Assembly: GCA_012839145.1 (NCBI GenBank)
Contig: DUNY01000391.1
Coordinates: forward strand, 1 to 12,737
Length of the DNA stretch: 12,737 nucleotides
Reading direction: 5' to 3'
Source of the DNA: Thermoanaerobacterales bacterium
GTDB lineage: Bacteria > Bacillota > Thermosediminibacteria > Thermosediminibacterales > Tepidanaerobacteraceae
Of this stretch, positions 6,572 to 12,737 are shown piece after piece. The notes beneath the pieces are model-generated. The model saw only the letters and a program-made list of their open reading frames with translations, searched no databases and had not been told where the DNA came from. A program made the translations under genes and the position numbers. The stretch's first letter is position 1. Each line of letters begins with the position of its first letter.

Positions 6572-7957
6572 TCATAAAATAATTATAGCTACTATTGTTG
6601 TTATCACAAGGCCTGTTATTACAGGGATAAAATTTTTTCGTGCCAAATCATTGGGGTCTACACCAGCTATAGCAGCTACTGGAATTATTCCCCATGGAAT
6701 TATTGTGCCACCACCGACCCATATTGCTGATATTTGCCCAAGTGCACCTAAAGTGGCTTTATCAGCTTTTATTGCTGTACTGAAAGTTTCTGCTAGAGAG
6801 CCTACTAAGGGCAGGCCTGAAAATCCGGAGCCGTCCAATCCTGTTATGCCTCCTATTATCATCTGTATAAAAGCTACAGGTATTTTGCTGAGCGGAACGG
6901 CCTGTGAAAGAGCGATACCTAAATCAGAAAGTAGACCTGTGGCTTGTGATCCTAATATGGTTTTTGCGGTAGCTTCGGAACCTAGAAAGAAAAAACCTCC
7001 GATTACTATAACAGGTGCAAATACTTTCATACCGAACAAAAAACCTTCTCTTATATAATCTGTTATTTTTTCTAAAGAATCTGCGCCGAAACCTATAACG
7101 GTAATTATAGAAGTTATAGCAAGAGCTGTTCCTCCAATTAACGCAGTAGCATCTCCGCCCCGTAATTTATATTTTAAAAGTAAAAGTATGTCAACAAAAA
7201 AGAGAATCACAAATAAGGCAGCACCAATATAAGCAGTTGTTGAATACTGTTTATTACCTTGTTTTTCTTCGGTGCTTTCATATGATAAACGGTGTTCTTC
7301 ATCTTTCGCTCTCTCTTTTGAAAGATCTCTTTTCATAAGAATGTAAGACAAAACTGTAGTGACAATAGCCATTGTAAGCCATAGTGGCAGACTGGCACTC
7401 ATTACAGAGGCTGCATCTGCAAAGCCGGCCGCTTTAGCGGTAATAGCAGGAGCACCTTGAATAATATAATCTCCGGAAAGGCCAATGCCATGACCAAAAA
7501 TATTCATTGCGACAGCCGCTCCCATTACTGATAGACCAGCTCTTACAGCAATGGGTAACATTATAGCACCTATTAAAGCCACAGCAGGTGAAGGCCATAC
7601 AAACAGAGTGACTATTAACATAATAAAACCCAATATCCAAAAAGCTACATCCGGGTTTACCATAATTTTAGCCGCTGGTTTCATTATGATATAGTCACTT
7701 CCCACATCTCCCATAGATTTGGACATGGCTACCACCAATCCTATTACCGTTATTAACCCTAAAAACTCTGTTCCTGCGGCAATTAAGGCGTTAAATAAAA
7801 CCTGAACAGCTTTCCATATACTACCTGTTGAAACAAAACCAACTAAAAATATTCCGATAATGCAGGGTAACACTGTATCTTTTCTTAAAGCCATCGTTAT
7901 AACAATCAGTATAACCATTCCAAAGTATATCCAATGTATGGCCGAAAGTTGTACCAT
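6572..7957 (-). CDS. Secondary transporter of the ion-transporter superfamily (GntP/DcuC-like)
   Basis: A 461-residue integral membrane protein with about 12 hydrophobic helices. It begins with a short N-terminus and a helix at about residues 8-25. A charged cytoplasmic loop lies near residues 205-230 (KRDLSKERAKDEEH), between the two halves. The second half contains the polar, glycine-rich segment GGITGLDGSGFSGLPLVG, probably a re-entrant substrate-binding loop, and IWVGGGTIIPWGIIP. These re-entrant Gly/Pro/Ser motifs are typical of the GntP/DcuC/CitM group of the IT superfamily, which carry organic acids and amino acids with cations. The ATG at 7957 has GGAGGG 7 bases upstream; an in-frame ATG at 8044 would overlap the FAD gene and read through the hairpin. 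It most likely imports the substrate of the island enzymes. The exact family and substrate are uncertain. Confidence 0.75.
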   Translation of the reverse strand: MVQLSAIHWIYFGMVILIVITMALRKDTVLPCIIGIFLVGFVSTGSIWKAVQVLFNALIAAGTEFLGLITVIGLVVAMSKSMGDVGSDYIIMKPAAKIMVNPDVAFWILGFIMLIVTLFVWPSPAVALIGAIMLPIAVRAGLSVMGAAVAMNIFGHGIGLSGDYIIQGAPAITAKAAGFADAASVMSASLPLWLTMAIVTTVLSYILMKRDLSKERAKDEEHRLSYESTEEKQGNKQYSTTAYIGAALFVILFFVDILLLLKYKLRGGDATALIGGTALAITSIITVIGFGADSLEKITDYIREGFLFGMKVFAPVIVIGGFFFLGSEATAKTILGSQATGLLSDLGIALSQAVPLSKIPVAFIQMIIGGITGLDGSGFSGLPLVGSLAETFSTAIKADKATLGALGQISAIWVGGGTIIPWGIIPVAAIAGVDPNDLARKNFIPVITGLVITTIVAIIIL

Positions 7958-7979
7958 TGTTTTCCCTCCGTATTGTTGA

Positions 7980-8015
7980 ATATAAAAGGAGTCATGTAAA
8001 TGACCCCTTTTATAT
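7980..8015 (-). other. Strong intercistronic hairpin between the FAD and transporter genes
   Basis: A 16-bp stem with one G-U pair and a four-base loop (arms 7980-7995 and 8000-8015; TATAAAAGG opens the minus-strand arm). It fills the gap between the FAD gene stop and the transporter ribosome binding site. The 3' arm contains only four consecutive T residues, so it may be a leaky terminator, an mRNA 3'-end stabiliser or a processing site that sets the transporter dose. Confidence 0.75.
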
Positions 8016-8036
8016 ATTGTTCCCTGCATACGGTTT

Positions 8037-9320
8037 TTATACAACTTTCTGATTAAATACGTTTGTCATTCCCGCTTTCTCTACACGATCTTTTATTTCA
8101 TTTACATCAGTTGTGTATAGTCCTTGGTTTTTCATTCTTTCAAAATAAACGGAGCCGGAAAAAGTGTATTTTTTCGATATACCTTCTTCGGTTTTCATTT
8201 GTTCCTTGACATAAGCTATTGCATCACCAATGGCAAGCTCTTCAGGAATTTGAATGAGTTCTTTGCCGGCTGCCAAGCGAACTGCATTTGCACCGGCCAA
8301 TGTTCCGGTACATATAGCTTCAGTGTGGCCTACCAATGGTCCGGCTTTTTCGCCTCCGCAAAAGACATTCTCTAATCCTTCGGTTTTTAAATGGTTATCT
8401 CTTGGTGAAATGGCCAGATATCTCATAGAGTTACCTAGGTTTCCTGCATAAGGATCTTCATATCGTGCATTTTCAAATCCAGGGATTTGTCTCAAATTAT
8501 CTAGTGGGAAGAAGGGTGTCATTAGCTTTGCATGTCCTGTATCCAGTAGTATAACATTTTCCACATATTCTTTTAAGGCATACTGTTGACAGGCTTTTTT
8601 AGTGAGGATCTCTGCACCTTCTTTGGCATGTTCCGGTACGGCTATAACTGCAACACCGGTAGAATCCAATTTGTCAATGATATCTTTTGAAAGAGATTCC
8701 TTGAAAAGTTTGCAGGAGCCACTCATAGCGCCATATGTGCCATCGGCTTTTTTAGCCATCATTTCCTTTACTCCCATTTTGGCGGCAATGCTCACCCTTG
8801 GGCCGTAACTTGGGCATCTATAAACACACATAGCGCAACCATTACCATACTTGGTGCAGTTTCCCTGGGGTCCGGCTGTTCCGGTGCATTCTACAAAAAC
8901 ATCACCTTCGAATTTCCTGCCATCATCTGTAACAACGGCTAACAACTTATTACCCTCAGCTACTACATCCTTTACTCGGCTCTCGGTGTGAACTTCCACT
9001 TCTAAATCCAGTAGAACTTTTTTCACGGTAGGCTCGATTAATGCAACATCATATAGAGAAGCGTGTTTATGACCGGGAAAATCGATATTGCTATGTCGTG
9101 CTACACGATCTGTGGCCTGAAAAAGTTCACCTCCGCCCATGGCAATCATTTCCTCAGTTGCAGTGTATCTACCATTATTTCTCATGATTCCACCGACCAG
9201 GCCTGTTCCCAATAACATATCGGTTCTTTCCAATAACACTACATCTGCACCGGCTTTTTTTGCTGAAATTGCTGCTCCTGAGCCGGCCCATCCGCCGCCT
9301 ATCACAACTACTTTGGGCAT
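8037..9320 (-). CDS. TrmFO/GidA-like FAD-dependent oxidoreductase with a Cys cluster
   Basis: A 427-residue flavoprotein. The N-terminal dinucleotide fold is VVVIGGGWAGSGAA (G8-G10-G13) with Glu31 at the end of strand 2 (LLER) for the FAD ribose. Near the C-terminus the second FAD motif is ENVFCGGEKAGPLVGHTEAI (about 317-336) followed by GTLAGANAVRLAAGKE, as in TrmFO/GidA relatives. Between them, C155-x6-C162-x2-C165-x3-C169-P could bind an iron-sulfur cluster or act as a redox disulfide site. No tRNA-binding extension of GidA size is present, so a metabolic role is more likely than tRNA modification. The ATG has AAGGAGG 7 bases upstream. The gene lies between two hairpins. It may oxidise an amino acid or amine to an imine, which RidA could then hydrolyse; that is inference. 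Confidence 0.75.
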   Translation of the reverse strand: MPKVVVIGGGWAGSGAAISAKKAGADVVLLERTDMLLGTGLVGGIMRNNGRYTATEEMIAMGGGELFQATDRVARHSNIDFPGHKHASLYDVALIEPTVKKVLLDLEVEVHTESRVKDVVAEGNKLLAVVTDDGRKFEGDVFVECTGTAGPQGNCTKYGNGCAMCVYRCPSYGPRVSIAAKMGVKEMMAKKADGTYGAMSGSCKLFKESLSKDIIDKLDSTGVAVIAVPEHAKEGAEILTKKACQQYALKEYVENVILLDTGHAKLMTPFFPLDNLRQIPGFENARYEDPYAGNLGNSMRYLAISPRDNHLKTEGLENVFCGGEKAGPLVGHTEAICTGTLAGANAVRLAAGKELIQIPEELAIGDAIAYVKEQMKTEEGISKKYTFSGSVYFERMKNQGLYTTDVNEIKDRVEKAGMTNVFNQKVV

Positions 9321-9349
9321 GCAAAAACCTCCTTAATATATATATTTTA

Positions 9350-9380
9350 ATTAACGCCAAGGACTAACCTTGGCGTTAAT
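9350..9380 (-). other. Perfect intercistronic hairpin between the PLP and FAD genes
   Basis: A perfect 13-bp stem with a five-base loop (arms 9350-9362 and 9368-9380; the GC-rich core is CGCCAAGG/CCTTGGCG). It lies between the PLP gene stop and the FAD gene ribosome binding site. On the minus strand the 3' arm is followed by TAAAATATAT, not a T run, so complete termination is doubtful. Attenuation or 3'-end protection of the upstream genes' mRNA is more likely. Confidence 0.8.
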
Positions 9381-9397
9381 CACTGGCTATTTGTCCT

Positions 9398-10864
9398 TTA
9401 ATCTATATATCCACTGTACTTGGCAATGATTTCCATAAGCTTGACCAAAGCTTTTACGGCGTATCTGAATTTGTTATCAATTATTTGACCATCGTCATCA
9501 GTTGTCCCAAGTCCTGGGGAGATTAGAATATTTCCATCATAAGCTACCGTAGGAATAACACCCATCTGAGAAAGTCCAGTTTGCAACAATTGGCTTCCTC
9601 CGTACATATCTTCAATGGAGAAGATGGGAAACCCTAGCTCATTACCACTCCAGGTATTTTCATAGTTAACTTCTACCGCTCTGGAGTTGTAGGATTTGGA
9701 TATGATCAAGCCTTTCTTTATCTTGGGATTGATTTGGTCAAACTCCTCTTTAATGATATTATACATATCATCAACTGGCTTTTTAAGATCATCAGGATTG
9801 TCTTTAAGCTCTTTTAGTGCTGCAATCATACCAAGCATAGCCTCTTTACCGGGATCAAACCCTACATAAGCGGCCTTTCCGTAGGATGCAGTGGTTCCGT
9901 ACCGATCTCCGTGCATTCCGAGGGCTCTACGAATAGGTACCATATATTCTTCTTTGCCTATTATCAAACCTGATGTTGGAGATTCGCTGGCTTTATCCAT
10001 ACTGTATATGATTACATCCGCACCGCTCTTAGAGATGTCGTGCCCTACAAAAGGAACACCCCAAGCATTATCCATCACATAAGGTACATCAAAGTCCTTG
10101 GCAATCTCTGCTAGGCGTTTCTGTAATACAGGTACTCCATCATTGTCTTTTACACCATATCCGTATCCGGGAGTATCATAAGCAAGTGATGTAATACCAG
10201 TAAGCATACAAGCGTGGCGTTCAGCTATAGTCTTTATCTTCTTAGCTGATGCTTCAGGGTCAACCTTTGTTAACTGAAAAGTGGGATGATATTTTATACC
10301 GTGTACCGAATAATCGGCTCCCACTAATGGTGCTATATACATACTTAAGTTATTCTGCCTCTTGCCATAGAAACCTAATTCACCGGCAGTAGACCCTCTA
10401 TCTGCGAGTATATCTTTAAATCTGCCAGGGAATGGCCTTCCGTAACCACCATGGTGGTGCAAATGCTTTTCGTAGGGGATAATATAGCGAGCCTGATAGT
10501 TGTCACCACGGCCCTGCATTGGTGGTGAAAACAGTACATCAAAAGCCACCCAAATTCCCGCTTCACAGGTGCTAATTGGTGCTGCATCGTATTCATCACC
10601 GTAAACATCTTTAACCAAAGAACGAATTTCGTCTACGAGTTTAGTCAAAGGAATAACTTCAGTAGCGCCTTTTTCCATAGCAGACCTTACTTTTTTATTT
10701 AATGGTCCCGGGCATCCTGAAATAGCTCCTGTGAGTCCGAATTTGCCCCGTAATTCCGCGGGAATACCTATTTCATCAGCAGCTTTTCGAGCATCTGCGT
10801 AAATATTAGCAGTATTAGCTTGAAGAGATTTATACATCTCAAACTTCTTTGTAAATTTAGCCAT
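9398..10864 (-). CDS. Fold-type-I PLP-dependent enzyme of unrecognised subfamily
   Basis: A 488-residue PLP enzyme with the fold-type-I layout. The cofactor-contacting loop is near residue 98 (STCEAGIWVAFD). Asp265 in YVMDNAWGVPF should pair with the pyridine nitrogen. Lys291 in IIYSMDKASESPTSGLIIG is the expected Schiff-base lysine. A histidine-rich segment HLHHHGGYGRPFPGRF lies at 134-149 and a conserved-looking IRRALGMHGDRYG at 311-323. The region resembles the SelA/SepCysS/class V aminotransferase and lyase groups more than class I aminotransferases, but I do not recognise the subfamily. It could be an aminotransferase, a racemase or an eliminating lyase. The ATG has GGGAGG 7 bases upstream and lies 15 bases after the RidA stop, so the two are probably translationally linked. 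RidA usually clears enamines made by PLP lyases, which supports an eliminating or deaminating reaction. Confidence 0.75.
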   Translation of the reverse strand: MAKFTKKFEMYKSLQANTANIYADARKAADEIGIPAELRGKFGLTGAISGCPGPLNKKVRSAMEKGATEVIPLTKLVDEIRSLVKDVYGDEYDAAPISTCEAGIWVAFDVLFSPPMQGRGDNYQARYIIPYEKHLHHHGGYGRPFPGRFKDILADRGSTAGELGFYGKRQNNLSMYIAPLVGADYSVHGIKYHPTFQLTKVDPEASAKKIKTIAERHACMLTGITSLAYDTPGYGYGVKDNDGVPVLQKRLAEIAKDFDVPYVMDNAWGVPFVGHDISKSGADVIIYSMDKASESPTSGLIIGKEEYMVPIRRALGMHGDRYGTTASYGKAAYVGFDPGKEAMLGMIAALKELKDNPDDLKKPVDDMYNIIKEEFDQINPKIKKGLIISKSYNSRAVEVNYENTWSGNELGFPIFSIEDMYGGSQLLQTGLSQMGVIPTVAYDGNILISPGLGTTDDDGQIIDNKFRYAVKALVKLMEIIAKYSGYID

Positions 10865-10879
10865 TTTTATTCCTCCCTA

Positions 10880-11338
10880 TTATTTTAATTTTACTATAAG
10901 TTCCACTTCACAAGTGGCATCCATTGGAAGTTGACTGACACCGACAGCTGAACGAGCATGAGCTCCCGCGTCACCGAAAATCTGCCCCAGTAACTCTGAA
11001 GCTCCATTTATAACTTTAGGCTGCTGGTTAAAACCATCGGCACTGTTAACAAAACCAACGACTTTAACGATTTTTTCAACATTGTCAAGGCTTTCAGCCA
11101 AAGATTTCACTATACTTAGGCAATTTAATACGCATATTTTAGCTGCTTCATAAGCATCATCCACGGTTACTTCCTTGCCGACCTTGCCTTTATATTTTAA
11201 TTCTCCATTGACAAAGGGGATTTGCCCTGCAGTATAAATGTACTTTTCTACTTTGACTCCAGGAACATATGCTGCTACCGGTTTTGGTGGCTCAGGTAAT
11301 GTAATACCCATTTCTTCAATTTTTTTTTCAAAAGACAT
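10880..11338 (-). CDS. RidA/YjgF-family enamine/imine deaminase
   Basis: A 152-residue Rid-superfamily protein, longer than archetypal RidA (about 128) and resembling the YjgF-like group with an N-terminal extension. The early motif is YTAGQIPFVNGE (residues 35-46). The catalytic arginine is Arg129 in HARSAVGVSQLP, aligned with Arg105 of E. coli RidA, and the last strand CEVELIVKL carries Glu144. These trimeric enzymes hydrolyse reactive enamine/imine intermediates such as 2-aminoacrylate or 2-aminocrotonate. The ATG at 11338 has AAAGGAGG 8 bases upstream; a GTG start at 11347 would sit inside that site. The position beside the PLP and FAD enzymes suggests it handles their reactive product. 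Key residues are intact, but the substrate is not shown by sequence. Confidence 0.88.
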   Translation of the reverse strand: MSFEKKIEEMGITLPEPPKPVAAYVPGVKVEKYIYTAGQIPFVNGELKYKGKVGKEVTVDDAYEAAKICVLNCLSIVKSLAESLDNVEKIVKVVGFVNSADGFNQQPKVINGASELLGQIFGDAGAHARSAVGVSQLPMDATCEVELIVKLK

Positions 11339-11373
11339 CTGCAACACCTCCTTTCAAAAAATAAACAAGCTAA

Positions 11374-11796
11374 TTATCCAATAACAACCTCATCATTCAG
11401 GTCAAGATTTCTTTCGTTTCCCGAAATACGGTCTGTGCCATATATTACAATATTGTAGTGGTTTGGCATATGGGTTTCATCGAATCCTGCAATTTTTCCA
11501 ATTACTTGTCCGTTTATTTTAACTTCATCTCCCACAATAATTACGGTGCTTTCCTTTACTGCAAAAAACCCTATATATGCTATTTTGTTTACATTGTCTC
11601 CGGGTTTTTTGTCTTCATCTGTTAAAATCATTTCGTGTACCTCATTGGCGATTAAACATCTTGAAGCTTGCGGAATCAGCTGTAAACCACGCTTCTCATA
11701 TTTCCCGTCCAAGACTACAACCAAATTGCCCTTTAAAGGTTTCTTTTTTGCATAGGGATTTGATTTAAACATTCTTTTTTTGTATGGGTCGGTCAT
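11374..11796 (-). CDS. Small conserved protein, DUF6917-like
   Basis: A 140-residue protein, the first gene of the island. It has a basic N-terminus (about residues 1-20), then an alternating beta-rich body (NLVVVLDG, AYIGFFAV, STVIIVGDEVKINGQVIGKI) and the motif H109-M-P-N-H113 followed by YNIVIYG. The HMPNH and DET residues could bind a metal or a substrate carboxylate. I recall DUF6917 proteins of about this size and pattern, but with low certainty. It has no signal peptide or membrane helix. The start codon ATG lies 10 bases after GAGGAGG. It leads an operon that encodes RidA and PLP enzymes, so a metabolic, cofactor or substrate-chaperone function is more plausible than regulation. No function is known to me. 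Confidence 0.65.
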   Translation of the reverse strand: MTDPYKKRMFKSNPYAKKKPLKGNLVVVLDGKYEKRGLQLIPQASRCLIANEVHEMILTDEDKKPGDNVNKIAYIGFFAVKESTVIIVGDEVKINGQVIGKIAGFDETHMPNHYNIVIYGTDRISGNERNLDLNDEVVIG

Positions 11797-11810
11797 GAAA
11801 ATGTCGCCTC

Positions 11811-11825
11811 CTCATCATTGATGAG
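11811..11825 (-). promoter_or_regulatory. Palindromic operator candidate, copy 1 (CTCATC-N3-GATGAG)
   Basis: A perfect 6+6 bp inverted repeat with centre AAT on the minus strand, 14 bases upstream of the first island ATG. Its downstream arm abuts the GAGG of the ribosome binding site. It starts about 7 bases after the TATAAT at 11833-11838, so a dimeric protein here would cover the transcription start, the classical repressor position. The arms are identical to those at 5523-5537. Confidence 0.65.
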
Positions 11826-11832
11826 CTATTCT

Positions 11833-11861
11833 ATTATACTTATTCGACATAAATAACGAAA
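11833..11861 (-). promoter_or_regulatory. Predicted promoter of the catabolic island
   Basis: On the minus strand a consensus TATAAT lies at 11833-11838. The matching -35 region (about 11856-11861) reads TTTCGT or TTTTCG with a 17-18 base gap and is weak, suggesting need for an activator or low basal activity. The start would fall at the CTCATC palindrome. Confidence 0.5.
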
Positions 11862-11865
11862 ATCC

Positions 11866-11891
11866 TTCTCACGAAAAATAATTTTTGAGAA
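11866..11891 (-). repeat. Inverted repeat TTCTCA...TGAGAA between dacF and the island
   Basis: Six-bp arms (11866-11871 and 11886-11891) with A and T runs inside that can extend the stem if two bases are bulged. It follows the dacF stop by about 18 bases and lies just upstream of the island promoter. It could be a weak dacF terminator or an upstream regulator site; no clean T run follows it. Confidence 0.35.
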
Positions 11892-11909
11892 ATATTTATA
11901 GATTTTTCA

Positions 11910-12737
11910 TTACCCTTTCATCCAAACTCTAAAGAATTTATATAAAATGTAAGTGTATTTTTTAATATCTATATTGCTCATTGCAATGAGAGAAGTTGAA
12001 CATGCTAAATCTCTTCCAACATAAACCTGTAATTCACCTATTTGCTCTTCTTTGAAAACAGGAGCTTTGATGCTTTTTGGAACGATCAAATTAAGTTTTA
12101 CAATTTCATTTTCCATTAGTGCTAGGCTGATATCGTCTTTTGTCATTAAATCCACTTCATCACTTGATCCACTTTCTACCTTTACAGTTGTACAATATTT
12201 ATTCTTGCTTATGAGAGGTGTAAGCTTGTAATTGTTAAATCCAAAATCCAACAATGTGCAAGAATCGGCAAAATGATTATGTGTTCCTAGAATTACGGAT
12301 AACAGTTGAACATCTTCTTTATCAGCAGATGCTACAAGACATTTTCCCGCATTTCCCGTGTATCCGGTTTTAATGCCGTCGGCACCCTCAAATTCCCATA
12401 ACAGTCTATTGGTACTGAATATATATCTAGGGTAATTCCCTTCTTTTATCTCTTTTGATTTAGTTTTAACTATTTCGCGGAATTTATGAATGCTAAATGC
12501 ATATCTTGCAATTAAAGCAAGATCTTTTGCAGTTGTATAGTGCTCTGGGTCATCAAGACCATGAGGGTTATTAAAATGCGTATTCAATGCTCCCAATTCT
12601 AAAGCTTTTTCATTCATCATCTGTACAAATTTTTCCTCAGTACCTCCTCCTATATGCTCAGCAATTGCTACCGCCGCGTCATTACCAGACGGGAGTAAAA
12701 GACCGTAAAGCATATTTTCCAAAGATAAAACTTCTCC
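11910..12737 (-). CDS. dacF: D-alanyl-D-alanine carboxypeptidase, DacF/PBP5 type (5' part outside window)
   Basis: The last 275 codons of a penicillin-binding protein 5-type D,D-carboxypeptidase, open to the window edge. It removes the terminal D-Ala from peptidoglycan stem peptides outside the membrane. The second active-site motif SGN is in LLLPSGNDAAVAIAEH and the third, KTG, in DGIKTGYTGNAGKCLVAS. The SxxK nucleophile and signal peptide lie beyond the window. From about residue 165 of this part comes the beta-sandwich PBP5 C-terminal domain, ending in KKYTYILYKFFRVWMKG, a likely amphipathic membrane anchor. The frame continues upstream with GEVLS, as is typical before LLPSGNDAA. In B. subtilis and many Clostridia the related gene precedes spmA, spmB and rluB; here the next recognisable gene of that order is the rluB-like gene about 10.6 kb on. 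Confidence 0.92.
   Translation of the reverse strand, partial: GEVLSLENMLYGLLLPSGNDAAVAIAEHIGGGTEEKFVQMMNEKALELGALNTHFNNPHGLDDPEHYTTAKDLALIARYAFSIHKFREIVKTKSKEIKEGNYPRYIFSTNRLLWEFEGADGIKTGYTGNAGKCLVASADKEDVQLLSVILGTHNHFADSCTLLDFGFNNYKLTPLISKNKYCTTVKVESGSSDEVDLMTKDDISLALMENEIVKLNLIVPKSIKAPVFKEEQIGELQVYVGRDLACSTSLIAMSNIDIKKYTYILYKFFRVWMKG

Noticed and set aside
6651..7058. 135-residue plus-strand open frame opposite the transporter, and similar plus-strand frames at 1576-1917, 2841-3074, 4817-5065 and 11546-11755
   Set aside because: They are antisense to strongly supported genes, have low-complexity Pro/Ser/Ala composition typical of antisense reading and no ribosome binding sites.
7958..8044. 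Longer start for the transporter (29 extra residues)
   Set aside because: It would translate the 16-bp hairpin and overlap the FAD gene; GGAGGG lies correctly before the ATG at 7957.
11797..11909. Cobalamin or lysine riboswitch in the island leader
   Set aside because: The leader between promoter and start is about 30 bases, far too short, and no B12-box-like or lysine-riboswitch pattern is visible; the same holds for the 62-base gap before the small-subunit gene.
1..12737. CRISPR arrays, tRNA or rRNA genes, insertion sequences
   Set aside because: No regularly spaced repeats, no cloverleaf-like or rRNA sequence and no transposase-like frame were seen on either strand.

Overview
The window looks like an AT-rich Firmicutes chromosome, most likely an anaerobic, amino-acid-fermenting member of the Clostridia. 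The reasons are strong AGGAGG-type ribosome binding sites, a DacF-type D,D-carboxypeptidase and an RluB-type pseudouridine synthase in the same order as in Bacillus and Clostridium, and a coenzyme-B12 aminomutase gene set of the kind used to ferment lysine and ornithine. All thirteen genes I accept lie on the minus strand, so transcription runs from high to low coordinates.

Layout in transcription order: a 5'-truncated dacF-like gene (to 11910); then a catabolic island (11796 to 1581) made of a small DUF6917-like protein, a RidA-family deaminase, a fold-type-I PLP enzyme, a TrmFO/GidA-like FAD oxidoreductase with a cysteine cluster, a 12-helix transporter, an FCD regulator with an NrpR-like winged helix, a 76-residue protein resembling the OAM_dimer domain, a B12 aminomutase-like large subunit, a KamB-like reactivase and a ProC/TyrA-like NAD(P) reductase. 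A 13-bp terminator closes the island. After a promoter-bearing gap come the rluB-like gene and a GNAT acetyltransferase gene.

The main discovery candidate is the aminomutase. In lysine 5,6-aminomutase the TIM barrel (KamD) and the dimerisation plus B12 domains (KamE) are two proteins. In ornithine 4,5-aminomutase, OraE is barrel-dimer-B12 with a small OraS partner. Here the B12 domain is at the N-terminus, followed by a KamD/OraS-like accessory helix region and the barrel, while the dimerisation domain is a separate 76-residue protein encoded just upstream. The B12 domain also lacks the short loop that carries the PLP-anchoring lysine 11 residues after the cobalt-binding histidine in KamE and OraE. 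This looks like a third architecture of the family, with possibly different PLP use and an unknown substrate.

The island seems to be controlled as two blocks. The identical-arm palindrome CTCATC-N3-GATGAG occurs in the leader of the first gene, right after a TATAAT box, and again in front of the small-subunit gene. Strong hairpins separate the PLP, FAD and transporter genes. My working model is that the transporter imports an amino acid or amine, the PLP and FAD enzymes process it, RidA removes reactive enamine/imine intermediates, the B12 mutase moves a group, KamB keeps the mutase active, and the reductase handles a ketone or imine. None of the marker enzymes of the classical pathways (OrtA/OrtB, Kce, Kal, lysine 2,3-aminomutase, ornithine racemase) is present in the window, so the substrate is open. 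All family assignments rest on remembered family motifs, not on database searches.
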